DNA from: Candidatus Heimdallarchaeota archaeon
Lineage (GTDB): Archaea > Asgardarchaeota > Heimdallarchaeia > Heimdallarchaeales > Kariarchaeaceae
Length of the DNA: 64,000 nucleotides
Reading direction: 5' to 3'
NCBI GenBank assembly: GCA_030149205.1
Contig: JASBSB010000006.1
Location: 496,001-560,000, forward strand
Shown piece by piece: positions 44,659 to 52,933 of the stretch (position 1 is its first letter; each line of letters starts with the position of its first letter). The position numbers and the translations under genes are program-made. Under the pieces are notes generated by a model, which saw only the letters and a list, made by a program, of their open reading frames with translations, was not told where the DNA came from and made no database searches.

Positions 44659-45591
44659 ATGAATATTGTGAAATTAAACGAGCTATCCCGAAAATATAAC
44701 ACTGATAAACATGTCGTCAAATCCATGTCTGAAGCGTTAGGTGTAGAAGAGACCGAAAACATTCTAAGGATGCAAAGTTATGAGATTAACAGGACAGCAA
44801 GAGTGAATCTATTGAAAACTACTCGAGAGGAAGCATTAGACCAGTTAGCTGAAGAGGGAATTATAGGTCTTCCTCATAAAGATTTGGAAGAGGCCATAAC
44901 AATCATAGAAAACAAGGAGAGCTTAGGTCATTCTATTTCATATCTTCAAGGATTAGTAACACCACAGGGCTTAGGTTCTATGTTAACTATACATTTACTT
45001 GATCCTAAACCAAATGAAATAATCTTTGACATGGCAGCTGCCCCAGGAGGAAAAACAACCTTCATAGCTGAAAGAATGAAAAACACAGGTCTCGTAATCG
45101 CAAATGATAGATCCTTTCCTAGGTTAAAAGCCCTAATTTCAAATTTAAATCGTCATGGAATCAAAAATACAATTGTCACAAATCAAGACGCGGTTGAAAG
45201 TTCCTACAAGAAAAAGTTCGACAGGGTGTTATTGGATGCTCCTTGTACTGGAGAAGGCTTAGTTGTTTCAAACCCAATGAGAAGAAAATCGAAAAAACCT
45301 GAAGACCCGTACATTCTACAAAGAGTTCAGCAACAATTGCTCAATGCGGCAATTAAAAGTCTGAAACCAGACGGGCAACTGGTCTATTCAACCTGCTCAT
45401 TAAATCAAATAGAAAATGAAGAGGTTTTGGAACCATACCTAAAAAAACTTGAGATAATTAATCTACGCAAGAGTATTAGACCTTATCCAATTGAATCAGA
45501 TGGGATAAAAGGGACAATTAGGCTCTTACCGAGTATTCATAGCTGTGATGGATTTTTCATTGCCTTATTGAAGAAATCTAAGAGATCTTAA
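44659..45591 (+). CDS. NSUN/Nop2-type RNA m5C methyltransferase
   Basis: 310 aa. SAM-binding motif DMAAAPGGKTTFIAE, catalytic cysteines in DAPCTGEG and YSTCSLN, and NPMRRKSKK between them. The first 75 residues include a PUA-like or NusB-like helical part. These enzymes methylate rRNA or tRNA cytosines. Coupling to the EF-2 paralogue (9 bases between) links both to ribosome assembly; inferred from context. Confidence 0.9.
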   Translation: MNIVKLNELSRKYNTDKHVVKSMSEALGVEETENILRMQSYEINRTARVNLLKTTREEALDQLAEEGIIGLPHKDLEEAITIIENKESLGHSISYLQGLVTPQGLGSMLTIHLLDPKPNEIIFDMAAAPGGKTTFIAERMKNTGLVIANDRSFPRLKALISNLNRHGIKNTIVTNQDAVESSYKKKFDRVLLDAPCTGEGLVVSNPMRRKSKKPEDPYILQRVQQQLLNAAIKSLKPDGQLVYSTCSLNQIENEEVLEPYLKKLEIINLRKSIRPYPIESDGIKGTIRLLPSIHSCDGFFIALLKKSKRS

Positions 45592-45645
45592 CTTTTTACC
45601 CATCGACAAAATAAGAGTTTATCAAATAATTAAATTAGTTAACCC

Positions 45646-45936
45646 ATGAATTCTCCTATATGTCAAACTTGTAATTCACCATTAGAAAAATTATTTTTGA
45701 AAGAAAATCCTTTGAAAAACTATGGCTACTGTACTAAGTGTAATGAGCCGAGTGAATATTCATCTTTTTACATGCGATTTGGATTTGAGGCAACACAAAA
45801 GCAAAATGGTAAAGATTCATTAAATTTAGACGGACATCAACTAATTTGGAAGGATATTGCAGGAGTGGAAAAATATTATTGTGCAACTTGTGATAGCGAA
45901 CTTTTACACAGTCATCATCATCATTACAACACTTAG
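45646..45936 (+). CDS. Small zinc-ribbon protein with a His-rich end
   Basis: 96 aa. Four cysteine pairs: CQTC near the start, CTKC near residue 28-31, and CATC near 85 with a terminal run HSHHHH. The pattern is like a zinc ribbon but no function is recognised. Its stop overlaps the convergent SufE stop as TTAG. The histidine run could bind Zn, Ni or Co. Confidence 0.65.
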   Translation: MNSPICQTCNSPLEKLFLKENPLKNYGYCTKCNEPSEYSSFYMRFGFEATQKQNGKDSLNLDGHQLIWKDIAGVEKYYCATCDSELLHSHHHHYNT

Positions 45937-46379
45937 TTCGATAGTATGCTCTTAGCCTGAGCCTTCATTAAAGCAATCATTGATGTTAAACCTGCACTTC
46001 GCCCCATCGAAAGCTCCTTTCCATAAAGATCAAAAACTATGTTCTCATCTACCCTTAATAATGATTCTAGGGGTTCACCAGTCAGAGTATCCTTTAAAAT
46101 GAACGCCATAGCTTTGGCAGATATCCCTTGTGGATTTTCAACAGCAAAATCTAGCAATGCTTTACCATTTTCATCACTTTGCACCCATACATAAGCTTGT
46201 GACTCACAGGCAGGAACCTTGTTTTGTTCCGGAAATGGTCTAGTTGCAACAGAGGGAGGTACCTCAGTAAAATCATCTGCAAGATATATCAACATCTGAT
46301 ACCTTTCACTTTTTTCTTTAATTTCAGCGAATTCATCTAACAAAGCTTGAAGTTTAATGGGAAGGTTAGTATATGTCAC
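45933..46379 (-). CDS. sufE: SufE-like sulfur acceptor
   Basis: 148 aa. Persulfide-accepting cysteine in NKVPACESQAYVWVQ, and the C-terminal GRSAGLTSMIALMKAQA helix, both SufE hallmarks. SufE takes sulfur from SufS and passes it to SufB during Fe-S assembly. No SufS or SufBCD is present in the window. Followed by a rhodanese gene 87 bases upstream on the same strand; a sulfur-relay role is plausible. Confidence 0.9.
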   Translation of the reverse strand: MTYTNLPIKLQALLDEFAEIKEKSERYQMLIYLADDFTEVPPSVATRPFPEQNKVPACESQAYVWVQSDENGKALLDFAVENPQGISAKAMAFILKDTLTGEPLESLLRVDENIVFDLYGKELSMGRSAGLTSMIALMKAQAKSILSN

Positions 46380-46466
46380 ATTTTAAATTGAATTCGGGGT
46401 TATATCAAAGTCACGTTAATGCTAATTATTGCTTTATAAGGTCTAAAATAATCCTAAGAATTTATT

Positions 46467-47339
46467 TTATTTTTCAATAGGAGCTCCAACCAAGTTCCCA
46501 TATTCTGTCCAAGAACCGTCATAATTTTTAACGTTCTCGAATCCTAACAGATATTTTAGGACAAACCAGGTGTGTGAGGAACGTTCTCCTATTCTACAAT
46601 AGGTGATGACTGGTTGCTTCTTCGAGAGATTATTCTCGTTCTCATAAATTTTTTTCAGATCCTTCAGGGGTTTAAAACTTCCATCCTCTTGTATACTGGA
46701 TGCCCAAGGAATTGAATGAGCTCCTGGGATGTGCCCTCCACGAAGTGCACCTTCATTTGGATATCCTGGAATATGTAACCTCTCACCTCTAAATTCTTCT
46801 GGACTTCGAACATCAACGAGTCCTATGTTTAGTTTGATTGCAGCCAGAACATCATCTCTGAAAACTCGAACAGTTTTGTCATTTCGAATTTTAGATTTGT
46901 AAATAGCCTTCGGTAGTTCTGGAATCTCTTTTACCAGTTTTCTGTTTTCTTTTTCCCATTTTATCCTACCACCATCCATTAGTTTAACTTTTTCATGGCC
47001 AAAGAGTTGAAATACCCACAACGCGTAGGCACTCCACCAATTATTCTTATCACCATAAAAAACAACCGTTGTATCTGTTGAAATACCTTTCTTCGAGCAA
47101 AGTTCTTCAAATTGCTTTTCATTGATATAATCTCTGGTTACAGGATCATTTAAGTCAGATGTCCAATCTATTTCAACCGCATTTGGAATATGCTTAGAAT
47201 GATACAAGAGTGGATCTTCATTGCTCTCAACTAATCTGTAATCTCCTTTTTGGTCAGCGAAATCTTTGATATGATCCTCTACCCATTGAGTGGTAACCAG
47301 AATTTCTGAATTGTTGTACTCTTTGAACTTTTCTTCCAT
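46467..47339 (-). CDS. Two-domain thiosulfate sulfurtransferase (rhodanese)
   Basis: 290 aa from ATG 47339; a TTG five codons upstream is less likely. Tandem rhodanese domains; the active cysteine lies in the second, [13 protein letters not shown], where the six-residue loop CRIGERS is typical of thiosulfate sulfurtransferases rather than mercaptopyruvate type. First domain has [11 protein letters not shown]. Lies beside SufE and may supply it. Moderate to high confidence in the family. Confidence 0.9.
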   Translation of the reverse strand: MEEKFKEYNNSEILVTTQWVEDHIKDFADQKGDYRLVESNEDPLLYHSKHIPNAVEIDWTSDLNDPVTRDYINEKQFEELCSKKGISTDTTVVFYGDKNNWWSAYALWVFQLFGHEKVKLMDGGRIKWEKENRKLVKEIPELPKAIYKSKIRNDKTVRVFRDDVLAAIKLNIGLVDVRSPEEFRGERLHIPGYPNEGALRGGHIPGAHSIPWASSIQEDGSFKPLKDLKKIYENENNLSKKQPVITYCRIGERSSHTWFVLKYLLGFENVKNYDGSWTEYGNLVGAPIEK

Positions 47340-47455
47340 AACAAAACTATGCAAGTGAGATTAATAATCCATCGGATAATAAAAAATGACCAATAATACA
47401 ATCACATAAGGTTTTGATATAGGTGAGACAATATTCTAAAGGCCACCCAATAAAG

Positions 47456-47465
47456 AAATATATAC
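47456..47465 (+). promoter_or_regulatory. TATA box of the thioesterase gene
   Basis: AAATATATAC centred about 23 bases before ATG 47483. Its position within the longer upstream frame argues that translation starts at 47483. Confidence 0.45.
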
Positions 47466-47482
47466 AGTTTCCAATTTCAATT

Positions 47483-47962
47483 ATGACTCAAGATAATTCA
47501 TCTTTGACTTTGAGGTTCTTAGCAGAGCCTACAGATGTAAATTTTGGTGGTAAGGTTCATGGTGGTGCTGTAATGAAATGGATCGATCAAACAGGATATG
47601 CATGTGCGACAGCTTGGGCAGGAAAATACTGTGTGACAGTCTATGTTGGAGGAATTCAATTTATTAGACCAATTCACATTGGAGATATAGTTGAAGTGAA
47701 TGCAGATGTGATTTGCACTGGGAAAACAAGCATTCACATAAATATTGAGGTAAGAGCTTCTTCTACCTTGAAACCTGAATATAAATTAACGACTAAGTGT
47801 ACAATAGTTTTTGTGGCATTAGATCAAGATGGTAAACCTACAGATGTCCCTAAATGGATTCCTCAATCAGAGGAGCAAAAAAAGCTTGAAACTTATGCTC
47901 TTGAGTCAACTGAAAAAAGAAAGCAATTAGAAGAAGAATTAGATAAAATATTGGAAGAATAA
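47483..47962 (+). CDS. Acyl-CoA thioesterase (hotdog fold)
   Basis: 159 aa from ATG 47483. The frame is open 60 bases farther upstream, but a TATA box inside that stretch and the usual N-terminus favour this start. Hotdog signature: TDVNFGGKVHGGAVMKWIDQ and IRPIHIGDIVEVNADVI. Similar to YciA/BACH-type medium- to long-chain acyl-CoA thioesterases. The C-terminal 40 residues are a charged helix. Physiological acyl chain unknown. Confidence 0.88.
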   Translation: MTQDNSSLTLRFLAEPTDVNFGGKVHGGAVMKWIDQTGYACATAWAGKYCVTVYVGGIQFIRPIHIGDIVEVNADVICTGKTSIHINIEVRASSTLKPEYKLTTKCTIVFVALDQDGKPTDVPKWIPQSEEQKKLETYALESTEKRKQLEEELDKILEE

Positions 47963-47999
47963 TTAGACACTCTGAGAAATTTAATGAAAAGAATAAAAT

Positions 48000-49085
48000 T
48001 TAAATTATTTTCTGTTTTTTGCCTAGATATGCGATTATAGGCAAGGCTATAATGATAATCATTCCCTCAAGAGGTACTGGACTATTTGAGGATGCCTTTG
48101 CAGACGTGGGTGTTCCGGTTGATAAGGTAAAATTGAAACTTTTGGAAATAATTACATTATTTGAAATGACATGCGTCCTAAAAATGTTAAAAAGGCCTGT
48201 AAGTTTTGTCTGCAATTGTGAAGAGACAGTGGTTACATTAGAGACAATTGTCGTTTGATTTGATACTGATTTAGACTCCAAAAGGTCTATTCCGTCCCTG
48301 TATAATTTAGCCAACAGTGTGGTCGAAGTATTGATATTGGAAAGAAAGGAGCCTAAATTCCCTGAAGGTATAATCTCAGTGAAGTTTTGGTTGATTGATT
48401 CAGCTAATGTTAAGGTGGATGCTGAAGCATCGGTACTTTTACCTGCATTGAATATATGGTCTCGCATCCCGTATAGGTAGCTTGCAAAGCCCCAGTTGTC
48501 CGAAAATGTGGTGACCTTAGAATCTTGATTGTAATCCACGGTTTTCCCAAGTACAAGGTTTACAAGTCCCTCTCCAAAAGAAGAACCTTCTGAAACAGAA
48601 TTAACACTTGATGGGATAGCTTTGACTAAATTCTGAGAATCAATCATAGCACCTACACCTAACCCTCTACCATCTGGAGGTGGAGGTTGCCCAAAAGTCC
48701 AATTACTGTACACATGTCTTACATGAACCAAGACTCCTGTTGGTATTACATGAGAAATTAAGGTGAAGTTGGTTGTGCCGTCATCTAAAATAACAGAGTA
48801 TCCGTTGAATGCAGTAAATAGGTTTTGGGTAAATGTTAGGTTAATGTTAGTTGACAATGTTTTTATTACGGATGGGGAGAAAACCAGTTTTACTTTAACG
48901 TTGTTGGGGAGAGAAGGAAAGTTTTCTAACTTAACTGACAACGTATTGGAAATTGCCCCCTCTGTGTTAAATGAAAGATTTACACTTCCAGATGAAATTG
49001 TAATTGTTTCAGCATTTCCAAATGAGGTGCTTACCAGTAAAACAAATACAATGACTCCAGAATATTGAAGAAATAATCGTTTCAT
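48000..49085 (-). CDS. Secreted surface protein with C-terminal sorting-signal-like end
   Basis: 361 aa. Signal peptide (residues 5-25, ending SFGNAET), a beta-rich body with several NxT/S sequons and then a tripartite end: a small motif SPVPLEG, a hydrophobic helix (MIIIIALPIIAYLG) and the basic tail KKQKII. This is the architecture of archaeosortase substrates such as PGF- and PEF-type proteins, though the motif itself is unlike those. Function unknown. The archaeosortase at 28.7 kb may process it. Confidence 0.7.
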   Translation of the reverse strand: MKRLFLQYSGVIVFVLLVSTSFGNAETITISSGSVNLSFNTEGAISNTLSVKLENFPSLPNNVKVKLVFSPSVIKTLSTNINLTFTQNLFTAFNGYSVILDDGTTNFTLISHVIPTGVLVHVRHVYSNWTFGQPPPPDGRGLGVGAMIDSQNLVKAIPSSVNSVSEGSSFGEGLVNLVLGKTVDYNQDSKVTTFSDNWGFASYLYGMRDHIFNAGKSTDASASTLTLAESINQNFTEIIPSGNLGSFLSNINTSTTLLAKLYRDGIDLLESKSVSNQTTIVSNVTTVSSQLQTKLTGLFNIFRTHVISNNVIISKSFNFTLSTGTPTSAKASSNSPVPLEGMIIIIALPIIAYLGKKQKII

Positions 49086-49145
49086 AATTTGTCATTTTGT
49101 CAAATATATTAATACTTATTTGTTCAAAATCCTTGTTCAGGAAAC

Positions 49146-50570
49146 TTATTTCACCCATTTTTGAAAGGTACCTTCAATATATGAATCCATTAGATCAAAG
49201 TCTTTGTCCTTAAAAAACCCTAACTCAAATTCATCAGCAAGGCTTTTTGAGATCTTCTCTAGTAATTTCTCTGATAAACCTCTTAATTGAGGATCATCAG
49301 CAGTTGCCCATAAGAATATATTGATGCTATAATGTTCATTGATTTCCTTCCGTGAAATTATAATTTTGTACTCTCCAGCCTCAAAACTTTCAAGAGGATT
49401 CATTGTAATCTCCTGAATCAAAGCTTGAATTCCAGAGAATGCCCCACCAGCTAACACACTATCTGTAACAACCTCTTCTGTGAATTTGTAGGTATGACTC
49501 GCCCCTCCATTAGAATTCATTATCATAAGATATACAGGTTTACCCCTCTTAAAGTAACGTGAGTAAACAATGAAGCCTACACCAGCAAAGATGATTAAGA
49601 GGAGAACACCGATGATCCAAATTAACAAAGAATTATCTGCAACAGAATTAACCTTTGCAAAATCTATATTGTTATTGTAATACAAGGACACACCCCCAGA
49701 CTCCTGTCCTACTAACAGGTCCATAAATCCATTCCCATCAATATCCAATATAAAAGGGGTAATATAGGCATTAGTAGAAAATTTAAGATTACGAAAAGGG
49801 CTCCCTTGGTTTTGAAAGGGTATCAGATCAAATTTGGGTGAAGAGCCAGACGTATCGGTGTTTTTTAAATAGGAAAGACCAGATGACCTACTCCCTACAA
49901 TTATATCAAAGGATTTACCAACAGGAACGATTGTTGGGGAGAGAAATGTGCCCATCGGAAATTTTAATGCGTTTATTTGAAGTTCCCAAGTAGGTAATAA
50001 TACAGTTCCTTTGTTAAGATACACTGCTAAGGTCCCATTTTCCGACCCTACGATAATATCCATTAAACCATCAGAATTGTAGTCAACCATTGCTGGTGCT
50101 GAGTGACCATCCACCTTGATGGTAGAAACCAATGAATCGTTTGATTCAAAATTCTTTGTCTTAGAGTTTTGTATCAACAGATGTAATGACCCATCAGCAA
50201 CTCCAACGATTAGGTCAGTCAACCCGTCACCGTTATAATCACCTATACTTGGACTTGATCGAGAAAACACCTGACTGAATAGACCAGATTCAGGTGGATT
50301 AAATTTAAGGTCTGTTTTATTAGTACCGACGTTGATTTGATGTATAATTGGACCAACATCATGTCCTAAAAATAGGTCTAAGTTTGTGTTAGTAGTGAAA
50401 GGAAACAACACAGGTTTTGAAAACCTAATGGAGGAACTCACACCTTCAAGATTCCCCTGAACCCAAGCAGAGTTAGTGGATTGACCTTGAACAAACACAG
50501 GTGTAAATAATATTAGGACTAATATAAACGAAAGTTTTCTTATTCTCAATAAGTGGACTTTCACACTCAC
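49146..50570 (-). CDS. Membrane-spanning FG-GAP propeller with cytosolic longin/roadblock-like domain
   Basis: 474 aa. Signal peptide (13-30), an outside beta-propeller with Ca-binding FG-GAP loops (DYNGDGLTDLIVG 111-123, DYNSDGLMDIIVG 163-175, DIDGNGFMDLLVG 276-288), a membrane helix (314-336), a basic stop (SRYFKRGK) and a 130-residue cytosolic domain beginning VYLMIMNSNGGASHTYKF and containing AGGAFSGIQALIQEI and SEKLLEKISKSL. The cytosolic part looks longin/roadblock-like, as in proteins that bind small GTPases. A receptor-like role is inferred; the neighbouring surface protein could be the ligand. Confidence 0.75.
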   Translation of the reverse strand: MSVKVHLLRIRKLSFILVLILFTPVFVQGQSTNSAWVQGNLEGVSSSIRFSKPVLFPFTTNTNLDLFLGHDVGPIIHQINVGTNKTDLKFNPPESGLFSQVFSRSSPSIGDYNGDGLTDLIVGVADGSLHLLIQNSKTKNFESNDSLVSTIKVDGHSAPAMVDYNSDGLMDIIVGSENGTLAVYLNKGTVLLPTWELQINALKFPMGTFLSPTIVPVGKSFDIIVGSRSSGLSYLKNTDTSGSSPKFDLIPFQNQGSPFRNLKFSTNAYITPFILDIDGNGFMDLLVGQESGGVSLYYNNNIDFAKVNSVADNSLLIWIIGVLLLIIFAGVGFIVYSRYFKRGKPVYLMIMNSNGGASHTYKFTEEVVTDSVLAGGAFSGIQALIQEITMNPLESFEAGEYKIIISRKEINEHYSINIFLWATADDPQLRGLSEKLLEKISKSLADEFELGFFKDKDFDLMDSYIEGTFQKWVK

Positions 50571-50692
50571 TTTATAACACTTTATTCAATTTAAATCTTG
50601 AATTGTAATCAGAAGGTTGAAATTTATTACAGCCACAGATTTAATGCGCCCTCTCTGGAGAATTTTTATATTAAAGATATTGTCTAAAAAAT

Positions 50693-51646
50693 ATGGATGT
50701 AATGAGTCAAGAATATACAACCTTCCTTGACTTAAATAAGAAAAGATTCTACAGGTCATATAATGAGTTTGCAAAAAGTCGAACTTTCAAAAAGGACTTT
50801 AGAACCTTTATTATGATATTACATAATTTTTTTGATGAACAAATCTCAAGAAATTCAAACAGGTTAAGAATGAAAGAACTAAGTAACTTAGACATGTTTT
50901 TCTGGTTTTTAGAGGATAGAATTCCCTCTGTGTTCCCAGCTAGGTTTGTGATTGAGAATAAATCAATAATTTTGAGATCAAATAGATTAACCAACCGATT
51001 ATACTTTGAGCCATTGCTTCTATTGATGGATAAATCTGTTCTAGAGAAAAGAGAGTTTGTAGAAACAATGCTGTTTCTAAATATTTGCTCAAGCCACACA
51101 ATTTTACTTTTGAGCGAGGATATTGATAAGATCAATCCGGAAAAATTCCAGAATTACATTTGCGCCACAGTATTCATTCTCCTAAGTCATCAATCAAAGT
51201 TCAAAATAAACATTCGACCTTATATCATAGAATCATACCTAAGTTTGATCGCACCATTATATACACCTCTAGTTGCTAACAAATCACAGATTAAAAGGGT
51301 AGAAACTGTTTTGAACGGGAACTGGACAATTTTTGAGCTGCTTCTTGCTGCTGTAAACTCAGATCGTTCTCTCATAAGCCTTGATCAGCTAATTGAGATT
51401 TTACTAACAATAGAGGAAAAACTGATTAAATCCTCTCAGTTCAACTCAATAAGGAAAAAAATTATTAAGCTTTTTCCAGAGATAGATTCAGGTGAGGTTA
51501 ATCCATTTGAAAATGAAGAGAAGGTTGAGTTCACCATTTCCGAGGGCACCCTACACCCATTGGTTAAACTCTTTTCAAAAAAGATTAAAAATAGATATTA
51601 TATTCCAAAACCATTGTGTCCATTTATAGGAATAGATTGTTATTAA
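50693..51646 (+). CDS. Unknown 317-aa helical protein convergent with a DNA methyltransferase
   Basis: Not recognised. Mostly helical, with LNKKRFYRSYNEFAKSRTFK near the start and a final segment rich in lysine ending PLCPFIGIDCY. No PD-D/ExK, HNH or other nuclease motif found. Its stop overlaps the methyltransferase stop by 4 bases. Starts at ATG 50693 or three codons later. Confidence 0.5.
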   Translation: MDVMSQEYTTFLDLNKKRFYRSYNEFAKSRTFKKDFRTFIMILHNFFDEQISRNSNRLRMKELSNLDMFFWFLEDRIPSVFPARFVIENKSIILRSNRLTNRLYFEPLLLLMDKSVLEKREFVETMLFLNICSSHTILLLSEDIDKINPEKFQNYICATVFILLSHQSKFKINIRPYIIESYLSLIAPLYTPLVANKSQIKRVETVLNGNWTIFELLLAAVNSDRSLISLDQLIEILLTIEEKLIKSSQFNSIRKKIIKLFPEIDSGEVNPFENEEKVEFTISEGTLHPLVKLFSKKIKNRYYIPKPLCPFIGIDCY

Positions 51647-52704
51647 AATTGACCAGAATTATATTGAAATGGTCTATGAAAAGTAACAAAACTATTCTCA
51701 GAAGCATGATTAATGGAGGATATACTAAACAACTGAATATCAGTTTCTTGTGAAGAAACAACCGGACAACCATAAAATTTTGAAATATATTTCATCCCCT
51801 GTCCATTCTTCATTCTACTTTCAACAAATTGTAGATGAGAGCTGAGTCTGTTCTCACAGACTAGTTTCGAATCTGAAATGAGATTTTCGAATCGAGACAA
51901 AATTGTTGCTTCAAATGACTTATCGACTTCATAACCAATTGAGTTCCTTCTTAGTAATGCTGCTGCAATACTGGTTGTTCCAGTTCCTAAGAAAGGATCT
52001 AGTATTATGTCATCCATAATTGAATACATATTTATCAGTCTTAGAGCTAACTCAAGTGGGTAAGCAGCAGATCTCTCACGGTTAGCCTTAAGTGTTAATG
52101 ATTGAGATGCTCCCTTTAAATCAAACCATATATCTGAAAACCATTCATTTCGCTCTTCCCAAAATATGGCTGACTGTCTTCTCATATGCTTTTCTTCTTC
52201 TGAAAAAAACCTTTTTGCACCTTTTCTGAAAATTAATACGTACTCATGCTCTAATGTTACATAGGCACCTGCAGGTAACATTCCCGACCCCATGAATTTC
52301 GTTGGTTTATTACTCTGTTTTCTCCAAATTATTGGTGGTAGAACATCAAAACCTAATTCTCGAAAACACTCAATTATTTTTGCATGATTGGAATAAAGTT
52401 TGAAGTTCTCATCTATCTTGCGAGTTGCATCTCCAACATTGATACAAACAAATCCACCAGGTTTTACTACTCGAGAGAGTTCAGACCAAACCTTATTTAA
52501 GAATTCATGCATAAGATTAAAGGCAGAAGTGTCATTTCTATCACGGAGGGCTTTCTCAATCCTTAGGTCTATCTTCGAAAATAGCTCATCCCACATCTCA
52601 ATCATGGGATATGGAGGAGACGTTACAACCAAATCCACATGATCAGCCCGAATTTCCCTTAAATTCGATGAATCAGTTAAATAAACCTGATGTCTGGTCT
52701 CCAT
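51643..52704 (-). CDS. Site-specific DNA methyltransferase (beta class, N4-C or N6-A)
   Basis: About 353 aa from ATG 52704. Motif IV TSPPYPMIEMWD comes first and motif I (DPFLGTGTTSIAAALL) later, the beta-class order; SPPY suits N4-cytosine or N6-adenine methylation. The intermediate region (NKPTKFMGSGML) is the likely target-recognition area. No restriction gene is recognisable, so it is probably an orphan methyltransferase, or the neighbouring 317-aa gene is a novel partner. The recognition sequence cannot be read. Confidence 0.88.
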   Translation of the reverse strand: METRHQVYLTDSSNLREIRADHVDLVVTSPPYPMIEMWDELFSKIDLRIEKALRDRNDTSAFNLMHEFLNKVWSELSRVVKPGGFVCINVGDATRKIDENFKLYSNHAKIIECFRELGFDVLPPIIWRKQSNKPTKFMGSGMLPAGAYVTLEHEYVLIFRKGAKRFFSEEEKHMRRQSAIFWEERNEWFSDIWFDLKGASQSLTLKANRERSAAYPLELALRLINMYSIMDDIILDPFLGTGTTSIAAALLRRNSIGYEVDKSFEATILSRFENLISDSKLVCENRLSSHLQFVESRMKNGQGMKYISKFYGCPVVSSQETDIQLFSISSINHASENSFVTFHRPFQYNSGQF

Positions 52705-52933
52705 TAACAAACAATCATTATCTATAGTCTCTAAATGTATTATGAAAGCTTCATTTATTTACAATTAATTAATAGAAAATATTGACAGGGCTTTGTTCAA
52801 TAAAAGATCTTGTTATTTCTATCTCAGATATAAATTTCTATTAATGAGACCAACAGTTTTAAGACAACAATTTTTGCGTATAGCAGAGATTAAACGCAAA
52901 TTTTGTGAAATTTTCAAGGAGTTACAAAGCCTG

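Noticed and set aside
50693..51646. Restriction endonuclease partner of the DNA methyltransferase
   Set aside because: No PD-D/ExK, HNH or GIY-YIG motif is readable. Kept as unknown.
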